A stretch of DNA of 44,125 nucleotides from positions 1-44,125 of the forward strand of contig CAIJOK010000007.1 of assembly GCA_903822205.1 (NCBI GenBank), written 5' to 3'. The position numbers and the translations under genes are program-made. Every line of letters starts with the position of its first letter. The first letter of the stretch is position 1. This document shows, one piece after another, positions 13,061 through 23,639 of the stretch. The notes below the pieces were generated by a model. That model was not told the DNA's origin. It was given only the letters and a program-made list of their open reading frames with translations, and ran no database searches. The DNA comes from an uncultured beta proteobacterium. Lineage in GTDB: Bacteria > Pseudomonadota > Gammaproteobacteria > Burkholderiales > Burkholderiaceae_C.

Positions 13061-16038
13061 GCAGCGACTCCCTGTGTATCAGCTTGAGTTTGCATGGGCT
13101 TGTCGGGCCGAAACGCACGTGCTTCTCGGGCAAAAAATTCGCTGGTGACAAGAAAGTTGTCAATGGCGGTTCTGGGGTGTTGGGGTTGCATGACATCGCA
13201 GACAAAATTGACCACGCGACGGGCCACTTCCTTGTCGCCTTTTTGGCGATGGAACTGGTAGGCCAAAGAGGTGGTCATTTGGTCGCGCCAGTTTGAATTT
13301 ATGGCATCACTGGCATCGTCGGTCAGACCTTCAAACCAGAGTTGCGCGTGGTAAATGGCACCCCGTGAAAAGTCGGTCAGTGCCAACTGTTGCGCCAACT
13401 GCTTCATTAGCGCCAATGCGCTTTGCGATGTATCGGGCTTCTGATTGGCTGGTGCCCGCCACCACGGGCTGGTGACGTTAACCTCACCACCGCCGCGCTT
13501 CAAAACTCTCAGGCAAAAAGCATCACGGTTGATGTCGTTGCCCTTGCCATCTGTGCCATGTGCGGTGTTTTTTGCACGGCTCTCGGCGGATCGCAATTCA
13601 CGTAGCACACTACTCAGCGGCGCGCTATGGTGTGCAACCACTGCTCCCATGGACGCAGTGGCTTTGTGTCCCATCAGCGTCATCAGGCGGCCATCAAGAA
13701 GACCAAAGCCATTATTGAGCAACAGTTTGCGCTGCACCTTGCTGCTGCCTGGGTGTAATGCACCGATGCGCTCACCCAGACCCATGTTGTCATCGGGCGC
13801 AATGCCGCTGTAGGCCAGGCGCAGCAACTGCATGCAGTCAAACAGGTCGTCTGCCGCCACCAGCGCCATCACATCGTCACCCCCGGCATAAAGCAGCTTG
13901 CCCTTGCAGCACTCCTCCACCACGTGACGCGCCAGTCGGGTTGAAAAGTCATTGAGTGCCTGCGAAATGGCAGCGTGGCGACCGGGCGATGCCGGGCGTT
14001 TGGTGTTCAGATAGTTTGTCAGTTGCGGGTCAAGGCGCTCAAACATCTGCATTTCAGAGATTATCTTGCTATGCCAGGTGTCACGGTAGGCCAGTTTGTA
14101 AGCGTCTTCATTGCCAGCCAGCCAGCCGCCCATGCGATCGCCGTCCATCAGAATCAGTGCATAGTAGGTTTCATGCCGACTGTCCCCAAGCAATCGCTGG
14201 ATGGTGTCTTTCAGATGGGGACTGTCTTCCTCTTGCTCCATCATCGAAGGCAGGCGTTTGAGGACATCCCGCTGTGCCTGTGGCAGGCGATGCAGTTGGC
14301 GCACCAGAGATTTTGGCAGTGTGACGGGGTCATAGTCTGATGTACTGGAAGCCAGCACCAACAAGGCCGCCTGCTGATCTGTTGTCATCGGGTGGTTGGG
14401 GTCTGTCAGTTTTTCAATCGTCGTTGACAGGGCCAGTGCGTGGGTGCTGACAACAAAGCGCTGCACGCTACCTTTTGTCAGGCGGCTGACACGCTCGGCA
14501 AACAGGGTGGGCCACAGGCGTTTGAGGGTAGCAATGGCGCATAGATGCTCACCGCGTTTGACCCAGGATTTTTTGGCTTTGGCCAGTTTGCCCCAGACGC
14601 TTTTGGCTTCGCGATCTTTGCGATTAAGCCCCAGCAAGGCACGGTCATCGGTCAACCATTCGGCCTCGCCGGTCAGGGTGCAGCGGTGGCCTTCTTGCAG
14701 CATGGCAGCAAATGGCCGTGTGGCCTTGGCCGCGCTCAGTGCCCGTTCGGCCAGTTCATACACAGCGGGGTAAAGAATGCCGGTGTTGGGTTGCCAAAAG
14801 CTCAAATCTTTGAGTTTGAGTTCTTTGGTCAACACCTTCCAGACATCGTCCTTAAAAATCCCCTGCTTTTTCAAATCAGGATGAATGGTGTCCATTGCCG
14901 TGTGCAGACGAGCGCAGGCTGTCTGGATGTCTTTGCAGCCTTCGCCATCGACGGGCCAATCTGCAGCAGCCCAACAGGCTTCAGGAAAACCAGCCAGTTG
15001 TACGTTGATCTGGTCGCGTGTCACATCGGTCATGGTCACATCCACCGCTTTGAAAACACGTTCGGCGGCATCCATTGCCCAGGTTTTGGCCGCATGGCGA
15101 ATGGCCGCGGTGGCTTGTTCGGCTAGCGCTGCCGCCTGGCGTGACGGGACAATAGCCATGAATTTATTGGGCAGACTGGCGGCAAACAGGGGGTTGGTGT
15201 CGGTGGTGTCGCTAAGCAATTCTGAGTCAATATCGTCAAACAACTGCGTGAACGCATCGCCACCGATGTCCATCAGCCACTGATCCACCACAGGCACACC
15301 GCGCAGGGCCGGGAAGACCACCACATCCGGCCCCAAATGGTTGATGATGGGCTTCATGGCTTCAAACACCAACGACGACAACAGGTGCGAACCCGCCCAC
15401 AAGTCAGATGTAGAGCGTGCCTGGCCGATAAACCCCTGCACCGGGCCAAAGCTCATCACCATCAGCGCGGGTTGATCGGGGCCGCTTTCGTCACCCGCCA
15501 ACGCCGTGTGAATGGCTGAGACGGTATCCACGTGTGACCAGATGCTGTGGTCGGGTGTGCGTGAATCGGCTGGCAGCATAGGCCAGAGCACACCCAGTTC
15601 GTCAGCCTGATGCCCGGCCTCGGGGCCAAAGCGCCAAAAAGCAAGAAAGGTTTTGCGGTCATCGTCACCTTGAATCAAGCCCTCAAAATGTTGCTGGCTA
15701 AATGATTTGATTTGCTCTACGCCAATATTCAGGTCAAGCGAGGCAAGTTTGAGCCGTTCGCCTGACAGTGGATGAACCAGCTCGGCCTCTTGGCTGAATT
15801 TGACGGATTCAAACTGCGGGTAGCGACGCGCATCATCGCCACGCGGCCAGTTCGGACGGTCGGCGGCGGCAGCCATGTGGTCAGCACGTTTGTCAAATTC
15901 TTGCGAAGAAATATCCAACGCCTCGCGCAACCGGCGCACCGTGCCGCCCTCATGCCCCTCACGGTCGCGCATCAGAATCAGTTGCTTTTCGGCGGGGTCG
16001 TGCAACCAGGCTGCCAGTTTTTTGGTGTAGTTGGTCAT
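13057..16038 (-). CDS. cmr2: Cmr2/Cas10, type III-B large subunit with GGDD cyclase
   Basis: Cas10 is the signalling subunit. On target RNA binding its palm domains polymerise ATP into cyclic oligoadenylates. The 993-residue protein has an N-terminal HD region (AAWLHDPAEK, H13-D14, and DHSIWSHVD near 163-171). The first palm segment is YALILMDGDRMGGWLAG (627-643), and the cyclase motif is LLYAGGDD (GGDD at 719-722). The GGDD motif is intact, as expected for a locus with CARF effectors. The HD motif is at least partly present, so ssDNA cleavage is possible but uncertain for Cmr2. The start (16038) lies 4 bp after cmr1, and the end overlaps cmr3. The assignment is certain; the ring size of the product is not readable. 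Confidence 0.97.
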   Translation of the reverse strand: MTNYTKKLAAWLHDPAEKQLILMRDREGHEGGTVRRLREALDISSQEFDKRADHMAAAADRPNWPRGDDARRYPQFESVKFSQEAELVHPLSGERLKLASLDLNIGVEQIKSFSQQHFEGLIQGDDDRKTFLAFWRFGPEAGHQADELGVLWPMLPADSRTPDHSIWSHVDTVSAIHTALAGDESGPDQPALMVMSFGPVQGFIGQARSTSDLWAGSHLLSSLVFEAMKPIINHLGPDVVVFPALRGVPVVDQWLMDIGGDAFTQLFDDIDSELLSDTTDTNPLFAASLPNKFMAIVPSRQAAALAEQATAAIRHAAKTWAMDAAERVFKAVDVTMTDVTRDQINVQLAGFPEACWAAADWPVDGEGCKDIQTACARLHTAMDTIHPDLKKQGIFKDDVWKVLTKELKLKDLSFWQPNTGILYPAVYELAERALSAAKATRPFAAMLQEGHRCTLTGEAEWLTDDRALLGLNRKDREAKSVWGKLAKAKKSWVKRGEHLCAIATLKRLWPTLFAERVSRLTKGSVQRFVVSTHALALSTTIEKLTDPNHPMTTDQQAALLVLASSTSDYDPVTLPKSLVRQLHRLPQAQRDVLKRLPSMMEQEEDSPHLKDTIQRLLGDSRHETYYALILMDGDRMGGWLAGNEDAYKLAYRDTWHSKIISEMQMFERLDPQLTNYLNTKRPASPGRHAAISQALNDFSTRLARHVVEECCKGKLLYAGGDDVMALVAADDLFDCMQLLRLAYSGIAPDDNMGLGERIGALHPGSSKVQRKLLLNNGFGLLDGRLMTLMGHKATASMGAVVAHHSAPLSSVLRELRSAESRAKNTAHGTDGKGNDINRDAFCLRVLKRGGGEVNVTSPWWRAPANQKPDTSQSALALMKQLAQQLALTDFSRGAIYHAQLWFEGLTDDASDAINSNWRDQMTTSLAYQFHRQKGDKEVARRVVNFVCDVMQPQHPRTAIDNFLVTSEFFAREARAFRPDKPMQTQADTQGVAA

Positions 16039-16042
16039 GTTC

Positions 16043-17170
16043 TTAACCCTTGCGAATGCGGGTGATCAGTGAGGGTGGCTGTTGGTTCAAAAAGGCGTGA
16101 ACTTGTTGCCAGACTGCAATTTGATGATCGATTGCAGGCGGACGCACTTGGCTGCGATCGAAAAAGGCTGTGGGCATGGCACAGGGCAAATGCGTGATGA
16201 GACCAAAGTATTGCCCATCCTTGTTTTTGGCCACTTTGAAACGCGCCTGACTGGCCAAACGGGCGTTGGGAAGTCCAGTCAAGCCGTGGTTGGTGACCGG
16301 GTAGGCCAAAACATGGCGGTCTTCGACACGACCGTGCGGCGCGCCGCTGCTAAATTTGAACTGGGTTCGAAAACCGATTTTGAGTGCGGCCAGCTTTTCC
16401 AGAACCTGCTTCCATTCCTTGAACCCCTCATAGACCAACTTTTTATCGGCATTGAGCTTTTTGTCAGAAAACACGCGCCAGACAGCGGGACGGCCATCCG
16501 CGCATAAACCAAACGCGTGGGGCCATTCTGCGGCCATACCGGGAGTCAAACAATCGCTCAGGTTGCGCGGCTGCGCTTGTTGAGCCAGCTTGGAATCGCA
16601 CAGCCCCTCAAGCCCCAGTATGCTTTCACCTTCAATGTGCAATGACCCCCAACCATTGCGTGAACGCGATCCCACTGTGCCAAACCAGGCAGCCAATTGC
16701 ATGGCCTTGTGAATGGATGGCGCATCTTGCGACGGACACCGCAATTTCAGAGTGAGCGCGGGCGCAGCAGGGTCAATGGCACTGCGAATGCCGTGGGTGG
16801 TGACAGGGCCAAAGCCTAAATAGACCGCAGTGCCCACGGGGACAAGCTGTCCGTTGCGCTGGACTTCGTTGTGTTGATGTGTAGCCATGTTGGGCAGTTG
16901 ATTGAGCCTGCCGGTATCCCACGCCGACAACCGCAACTGCACTTTGGAACGCCCACCACCCGAGTCATTCCCCGCGCTGCCAAACAAGTCGTTTTCAAGT
17001 TTGAGCAACTCGCGATGGTCATAGCCGACATCGGGCGCTTTCACCACCCGCCACCATTGCCGCAGCAGTGCCTTGAAGGGAGGCGTTCGCCATTGAGCCT
17101 GTTGTTCGGCATTACCTAAAAAGGCAGGGGTATTGAAACTAACCTGATAGGTCAACTCACGCATGGTCAT
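16043..17170 (-). CDS. cmr1: Cmr1, type III-B RAMP subunit
   Basis: Cmr1 is a Cas7-like subunit at the crRNA 3' end of the Cmr complex, with a role in target capture. The 375-residue protein opens with LTYQVSFNTPAFLGNAEQQAQWRTPPF. The diagnostic segment FKALLRQWWRVVK (near 33-45) follows, and then LFGSAG. A second glycine-rich loop SRSRNGWGSLHIEG lies near residue 180. The start is the ATG at 17170; an ATG two codons later is possible. It follows the CARF-wHTH gene by 5 bp and precedes cmr2 by 4 bp, so it is the first structural gene of the complex. Confidence 0.93.
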   Translation of the reverse strand: MTMRELTYQVSFNTPAFLGNAEQQAQWRTPPFKALLRQWWRVVKAPDVGYDHRELLKLENDLFGSAGNDSGGGRSKVQLRLSAWDTGRLNQLPNMATHQHNEVQRNGQLVPVGTAVYLGFGPVTTHGIRSAIDPAAPALTLKLRCPSQDAPSIHKAMQLAAWFGTVGSRSRNGWGSLHIEGESILGLEGLCDSKLAQQAQPRNLSDCLTPGMAAEWPHAFGLCADGRPAVWRVFSDKKLNADKKLVYEGFKEWKQVLEKLAALKIGFRTQFKFSSGAPHGRVEDRHVLAYPVTNHGLTGLPNARLASQARFKVAKNKDGQYFGLITHLPCAMPTAFFDRSQVRPPAIDHQIAVWQQVHAFLNQQPPSLITRIRKG

Positions 17171-17175
17171 CGGTA

Positions 17176-18342
17176 CTACTCCTTAAAAACCACATCCGAG
17201 GTGAATCGTACCGCATCAGGTTTCAGACTCAACCCATAGCGGCGCGGGCGAACGCCACCGTCGTGGATGCGGTAGGCCTCGGCGGCAGGCCCAAGCGCTG
17301 TTTTCAGGCGTTTGTCCAGCTTGGATTTGCGAGCAGAGAAATACTCGCCGTCCATGCCGTTTTTCAGTGATCGCTCGGTGCCCTCAATGTCAGCCATGCT
17401 GCCGGTGATGCGCCGGTATTCGCGCAGATAGCGACTGGCCCAGACAGGGTCAGGCACGCCCTTGGTGGGGGCGCTTAAAGGGTCATTGCCTTGCAGGGTC
17501 TGGCGTGCAAAGACAGCCAGCAAAGCCAACTCGGCGGGTGGCAAACAGACTTCATGCCCGGCTGCCAGGATGCGTTGGCGAGCCAGGTCAAGTGTCAATT
17601 GCGCCGGTGCCAGAGCCAGCCGGGCGGCTGCGACCGTGTCGTTAAAGCTGGCTTGCCCGGCCAGCAGCGCGGTGGGCAGGCCGTGGCGCAGACTGACAAA
17701 TGGGATTTCAGCCAGCGTGACCTGCGCCAATGCCGTGTCGGCCAGTTGGCCATCGCGGGTTTGCAGCACACGGCTGTAGGGTGTTGGGTAGAAAAAGTCA
17801 TAGCTGGACTCAAACGGCTCGCTGACCAGCACGTGGCTCAACCGGTCTTGTGGCCTGCCGAACAGTGACAGGGCATAGCCCAGATAAAACCCCATGGTCT
17901 TGCGCCCGCCTGCAATCGAGGCATGCAAGGCGCAGTCAGCATCGGCGGTGATCGAACGCACCTGGGCGGTGATGAAGTCTGCCGCTGCGCGGTTGTCCGA
18001 TGGACTGCGAATGTCGTTCATCGGCTGACCGTGGGCATCGCGCATCACGTGGATGCAACTGCGATCAAACCTGACACCGGGCAACTGGTAGTCAGAGCAA
18101 AGTTTGTAAAACCAGCCCAGGTCGTCACTGAGCAGCGACAGCTCGGCACGGCGTGCACCCTCCGCGCTGGTGATCAAATGCACCTCGGTGGGTACAAAGG
18201 GCGCAAACTCGTCGGCTGCTAGTGCGTACAAAGTTTCGGTCACGATCTGGGGTGTCAGACCGCTGACCGCCAGTAGCACGCGGCGCTGGAAGTCAGAAGG
18301 ATCGTGGGGCCTGGTATGTGGGCCTGTCGTGGGGGTGTTCAT
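17176..18342 (-). CDS. CARF-winged-helix protein (NE0113/TIGR02584-like)
   Basis: This 388-residue protein opens the operon. Residues 20-190 form a CARF domain: RRVLLAVSGLTPQIVTETLYAL, HLITSAEGARRAEL, and the ligand-loop motif SIAGGRKTMGFYLGYAL. The motif is close to the one in Cad1. The C-terminal part (about 270-388) has LPPAELALLAVFARQ and later SKLDKRLKTALG and RPRRYGLSLKPDAVRF, the helix-helix-wing order of a response-regulator-type winged helix. No nuclease motif (HEPN RxxxxH or PD-(D/E)XK) is visible. It is therefore best read as a cOA-responsive DNA-binding regulator, possibly of its own operon. Ring-nuclease activity is an alternative. The CARF call is strong, the wHTH call moderate. 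Confidence 0.85.
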   Translation of the reverse strand: MNTPTTGPHTRPHDPSDFQRRVLLAVSGLTPQIVTETLYALAADEFAPFVPTEVHLITSAEGARRAELSLLSDDLGWFYKLCSDYQLPGVRFDRSCIHVMRDAHGQPMNDIRSPSDNRAAADFITAQVRSITADADCALHASIAGGRKTMGFYLGYALSLFGRPQDRLSHVLVSEPFESSYDFFYPTPYSRVLQTRDGQLADTALAQVTLAEIPFVSLRHGLPTALLAGQASFNDTVAAARLALAPAQLTLDLARQRILAAGHEVCLPPAELALLAVFARQTLQGNDPLSAPTKGVPDPVWASRYLREYRRITGSMADIEGTERSLKNGMDGEYFSARKSKLDKRLKTALGPAAEAYRIHDGGVRPRRYGLSLKPDAVRFTSDVVFKE

Positions 18343-18556
18343 GCGTTGCAGTGTAGGGTGGCGTTACGCCCGAAAGGGCTGCGGCAAGCTTGCCATCGGG
18401 ACAATGGACACGCCAAATGGAACAACCCATCCTTTTTGCTCGCGTTCGACAGGGGTCAAGGTTTTCGCAGGCAGCAACGCCAGGATTGCTTTTGCGCACA
18501 AAATCACCCCCTTCAGGTAAAACGGACCCTGGCCCCCATCGGTCAGATCACCAACT
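18343..18556. promoter_or_regulatory. Divergent intergenic region with three stacked palindromes
   Basis: This 214-bp region separates the cas operon (minus) from kup (plus). Next to the cas operon start are three adjacent perfect dyads: GGCGT-T-ACGCC (18360-18370), GCCC-GAAA-GGGC (18368-18379) and GGCAAGCTTGCC (18383-18394). All lie 18-52 bases upstream of the CARF-wHTH start codon. They could be protein operators or hairpins in the mRNA leader; the GAAA tetraloop favours RNA folding for the middle one. The GTAGGGTGGCGTTACGCC stretch also looks like a dispersed intergenic repeat. No clear sigma-70 promoter could be assigned for either side. Confidence 0.6.
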
Positions 18557-20425
<1,869 letters not shown>

Positions 20426-20426
20426 C

Positions 20427-21074
20427 ATGAGCCTCATCGCCAACCTGCGCACCCATTACGGTCGCGCCCAACTGAATGAGTCTGATGCCCACCCTGACCC
20501 CCTGGCTCAGTTTGCTGCGTGGTTTGACGAGGCTGTAGCGGCCAACGTGCCAGAGCCTAACGCCATGACCTTGGCCACCGTGGGTTGTGACCTGCGGCCT
20601 AGTACCCGCGTCGTTCTGATGAAAGGCTTTGATGCTGAGGGCATCGTCTGGTACACCAACTACACCTCGCGCAAGGGCTGCGAACTCTCAGGCAACCCCT
20701 ATGCCGCCCTGCAATTTCACTGGACAGCGCAAGAGCGCGTGGTGCGCATCGAGGGCCGTGTGGCGCAGGTCAGCCAGGCTGAGAGCGATGCGTATTTCAA
20801 CTGCCGTCCGCTGGACTCTCGCATTGGCGCATGGGCCAGCCCCCAAAGCCAGGTCATCACAGGGCGCAGTGTGCTGGTCGCCAATGCCGTGCGCTACGGC
20901 GCACAGTTTTTGCTGCAACCTCCACGGCCCGCCCACTGGGGCGGATACCGTCTGACACCTGACCGGTGGGAGTTCTGGCAGGGTCGGCCCGGCAGGTTGC
21001 ACGACCGGCTGCGCTACACCCTTCAGAGTGATTCTCAAGGCGGTACGTGGCTGCAAGAGCGCTTGGCCCCCTAA
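20427..21074 (+). CDS. pdxH: Pyridoxamine/pyridoxine 5'-phosphate oxidase
   Basis: PdxH is the FMN-dependent oxidase that makes pyridoxal 5'-phosphate from PNP or PMP. The 215-residue protein starts [19 protein letters not shown] and has the FMN-site segments [12 protein letters not shown] and [13 protein letters not shown]. It also has [16 protein letters not shown] and the C-terminal signature [20 protein letters not shown] followed by LHDRLRY. The length is normal. The ATG at 20427 begins one base after the kup stop; an upstream in-frame extension into kup is not supported. Confidence 0.97.
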   Translation: MSLIANLRTHYGRAQLNESDAHPDPLAQFAAWFDEAVAANVPEPNAMTLATVGCDLRPSTRVVLMKGFDAEGIVWYTNYTSRKGCELSGNPYAALQFHWTAQERVVRIEGRVAQVSQAESDAYFNCRPLDSRIGAWASPQSQVITGRSVLVANAVRYGAQFLLQPPRPAHWGGYRLTPDRWEFWQGRPGRLHDRLRYTLQSDSQGGTWLQERLAP

Positions 21075-21171
21075 ATGCCCTCAACGTCCCAGATAGCCTA
21101 GGTACGACGGGGCTACTGTCCAAAACCCGCCCCTTAAAATCCCTGCCCATCATTCACCCCTGGAGTTGCTC

Positions 21172-21831
21172 ATGCCCCTGATCGATGTTGAACAAGCCCG
21201 CGCCAACATGGTGTCGCAACAGATTCTCCCCTGGAATATGGCCCACCCGCTTGTGCTGCACCTGATGGGCGATGTCAAACGAGAAGACTTTGTTCCCAGG
21301 GCTTACCGGTCTTTGGCTTTTGCAGACATCAGCGTTCCCATCAGCCACGGTCAGGTCATGCTGACCCCAGCAGTACAGGCGCGTCTCTTGCAGGATGCAG
21401 CCGTCAGACCCACCGACCGTGTGCTGGAGGTGGGCACTGGTACGGGTTTTATGACAGCCGTGTTAGCGCACATGGCCCAAAGTGTTGTCTCGCTTGAGAT
21501 CAACCACCAACTGGCCGCCACTGCCCGCGTCAATCTACAGCGTGCAGGCATTCACAACTGTGACATCCAAAACGTGGATGGCGCACTGGTCGTCGTCCCG
21601 GGTGCGTTTGATGTCATTGTGCTGGGTGGGTCTGTGCTTGAGGCCCCCGCCATTTTGCTGGATCAGCTCAAAGAGGGCGGTCGTTTGGTCGGCATCTTGG
21701 GCGACGAACCCCTGATGCAGGCCAGCGTCATCACCCGCACCGGCTCAGCCTCCTTTAGCACGGTGTCTTCGTGGAGTACCGTGGCTCCCGCGCTGCAAAA
21801 CTTCAAGCGCGCTTCAACATTCCGGTTTTAA
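21172..21831 (+). CDS. Protein-L-isoaspartate O-methyltransferase family protein
   Basis: This SAM-dependent methyltransferase belongs to the family that repairs isoaspartyl residues, although distant members may have other substrates. The 219-residue protein has PISHGQVMLTPAVQARLLQ. The SAM motif I is VLEVGTGTGFMTAVLA, followed by SVVSLEINHQLAATARVNL and FDVIVLGGSV. The ATG at 21172 has TGGAG six bases upstream; a TTG two codons earlier is less likely. It is followed after 5 bp by a rhodanese gene and then a tolC-family gene, an arrangement common in Burkholderiales. The family is clear but the substrate is not certain. Confidence 0.9.
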   Translation: MPLIDVEQARANMVSQQILPWNMAHPLVLHLMGDVKREDFVPRAYRSLAFADISVPISHGQVMLTPAVQARLLQDAAVRPTDRVLEVGTGTGFMTAVLAHMAQSVVSLEINHQLAATARVNLQRAGIHNCDIQNVDGALVVVPGAFDVIVLGGSVLEAPAILLDQLKEGGRLVGILGDEPLMQASVITRTGSASFSTVSSWSTVAPALQNFKRASTFRF

Positions 21832-21836
21832 ACGTC

Positions 21837-22178
21837 ATGATCACCGCTATCCCCCCAGCCCAATTGCAAGCGTGGTTTCAGTCGGTTCGCCCTCTTGGCA
21901 CGCCCGTGGTGCTGGACGTTCGCGAGCCTTCCGAACTTCAAACAGCCAGCCTTTGCGCCAAAGGCTTTACGCTGGTCACCATTCCAATGGGTGACGTGGC
22001 CAGCAGGCTCTCTGAGCTTGACCCCGCACAGCCCATCGCCTGTCTGTGCCACCACGGCAGACGCAGCCTGCAAATAGCCAACTTTTTAGACAGCCAAGGC
22101 TTTTTGCACGTGGTCAATGTGACCGGCGGCATCCACGCCTGGTCGCTAGAGGTCGACCCTTCTGTGCCATGCTATTGA
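21837..22178 (+). CDS. Rhodanese-like domain protein
   Basis: This is a single rhodanese domain of 113 residues, expected to transfer sulfane sulfur or bind a persulfide. It contains VVLDVREPSE near the start. The active-site loop is ACLCHHGRRS, with the catalytic Cys followed by HHGRRS. It ends with VTGGIHAWSLEVDPSVPCY. The ATG at 21837 is chosen because upstream in-frame starts would overlap the methyltransferase. The physiological acceptor is unknown. The gene is probably cotranscribed with its upstream neighbour. Confidence 0.92.
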   Translation: MITAIPPAQLQAWFQSVRPLGTPVVLDVREPSELQTASLCAKGFTLVTIPMGDVASRLSELDPAQPIACLCHHGRRSLQIANFLDSQGFLHVVNVTGGIHAWSLEVDPSVPCY

Positions 22179-22180
22179 CC

Positions 22181-22243
22181 TTGCACCTTACACCTTGCAC
22201 CCTGCACCCTGCACCCTGCACCCTGCACCCTGCACCCTGCTCC
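22181..22243. repeat. 7-bp tandem repeat (9 units) upstream of the tolC-family gene
   Basis: Units TTGCACC, TTACACC, TTGCACC, then five CTGCACC and a final CTGCTCC run head to tail between the rhodanese stop and the tolC start at 22266. Seven-base units change spacing by non-integral helical turns. Slippage here could alter a promoter or ribosome-binding environment of the outer-membrane gene. The repeat is seen directly; an effect is speculative. Confidence 0.92.
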
Positions 22244-22265
22244 CATTACCCCCCAACGCCTTACC

Positions 22266-23606
22266 ATGAATACCCCCAGACTGTTGTTGTCCCCCGCCCT
22301 GGCGTTCTTGTTGGCCTCGTTGGTTTCATCACTGGCCCTGCCTGTTGCGGCCCAAAATCTCTCCCAACTTTACGAGGCTGCGCTGGGGTTTGATGCAGGC
22401 ATTTTGTCGGCCAAACTGTTGTACCAAGCCAATGTGGCCAAGGCTGACCAGGCCCGTGCGGCTATTTTTCCCACGGTGGGCCTGAATATGGCGGTCAACC
22501 GCTCCGATGTCACCAGCCCCACGGCTTCATTTGACCGTGGTACTTTTGGCAACCAAAGCGCGACGATCGCAGCCTCGCAGCCGCTGTACCGTCCTGCCAA
22601 TCGCTTGATCGCCCAGCAGGGCACACTGGCCGCCGATCTGGCGCAGGCGCAGCTTGCCTCAGCAGGTCAAGACTTGATCGTGCGGGTGGCACAGGCTTAC
22701 TTTGACGTTTTGGCCGCGTCAGACAGTCTTACGCTTGTTCGTGCCCAAAAAGCTGCTGTTGCCTTGCAGCAGGCCTCTGCCGAACGTAACTTTGAAGTGG
22801 GCACAGCCACCATCACCGACACGCGCGATGCACAGGCTCGTCTTGATCTGGTGCTGGCCCAAGAGATCGCGGCAGACAATGACTTGCGCGTCAAGCAGCT
22901 TGTGCTGGACCAACTGACCGGTCAGTCCGGTGCAGCTCCAAAACCTTTGCGGTCACCCATCACCCTGCTTTCTGTGGCCCCGGATGATGTCAGCGTTTGG
23001 GTTAGCCAAGCGGTGGACACACACCCTGTCATCGTGCAGGCACGGCTGGGGCTGGAAGTAGCGCAGCTTGAGGCCCGCAAAGCCACGGCAGGCCACCACC
23101 CCACCCTGGACCTGAACGGCAGTTACACCGTACTGCAAAACGATGGTTCAGCCAGTGTGGCCCAGGACTACCGCACCAACGTTGCGTCGATAGGCCTGTC
23201 CTTGAACTTGCCGCTGTTTGCCGGTTATGCCATTCAAAACCGTGCGAAAGAGACCGTAGCCTTGCTGGACAAAGCCAGTACCGACCTGGATGCGGCCAAA
23301 CGCACGGTCACGCAGGCCACCCGCACGGCGTTTTTTGGTGTGCAATCTGGTTTGGGACAGGTCAAGGCACTTGAGGCCGCCGAGGCCTCCAGCCAGGTGG
23401 CCCTGGATGCCACGCGGCTGGGTTATCAGGTGGGGGTCCGGATCAATATCGACGTTCTCAACGCCCAAAGTTTGCTGTATGACACCAAAACCCGACTGGC
23501 AAAAGCACGCTATGACGTGCTGTTAGGCGGCCTGAAGCTGCGACAAGCCAACGGCAGCTTGCAAGCCAGCGACCTATCGGCCATCAACGGCTTGCTGGCC
23601 CCCTAA
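22266..23606 (+). CDS. TolC-family outer-membrane efflux/type I secretion protein
   Basis: TolC-family proteins form trimeric outer-membrane channels with a periplasmic coiled-coil tunnel. The 446-residue product has a signal peptide (about residues 1-29, ending PVAAQ). Two repeated OEP halves follow: LSQLYEAALGFDAGIL and, in the second half, VNTHP-like HPVIVQARLGLEVAQLEARKA. Long Ala/Gln/Arg-rich helices and NIDVLNAQSLLYDTKTRLAKARYD, which is typical of type I secretion TolC, are also present (shown in part as NIDVLNAQSLLYDTKTRL). The ATG at 22266 follows the 7-bp tandem repeat. It ends 33 bp from the convergent tsaD gene. Confidence 0.93.
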   Translation: MNTPRLLLSPALAFLLASLVSSLALPVAAQNLSQLYEAALGFDAGILSAKLLYQANVAKADQARAAIFPTVGLNMAVNRSDVTSPTASFDRGTFGNQSATIAASQPLYRPANRLIAQQGTLAADLAQAQLASAGQDLIVRVAQAYFDVLAASDSLTLVRAQKAAVALQQASAERNFEVGTATITDTRDAQARLDLVLAQEIAADNDLRVKQLVLDQLTGQSGAAPKPLRSPITLLSVAPDDVSVWVSQAVDTHPVIVQARLGLEVAQLEARKATAGHHPTLDLNGSYTVLQNDGSASVAQDYRTNVASIGLSLNLPLFAGYAIQNRAKETVALLDKASTDLDAAKRTVTQATRTAFFGVQSGLGQVKALEAAEASSQVALDATRLGYQVGVRINIDVLNAQSLLYDTKTRLAKARYDVLLGGLKLRQANGSLQASDLSAINGLLAP

Positions 23607-23639
23607 CCCAGCCGTTACGGTTTTTACAGAGATCATCTG

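Noticed and set aside
13057-16038. Possibility that Cmr2 is a signalling-dead Cas10
   Set aside because: The GGDD motif at residues 719-722 is complete and the first palm segment is present.
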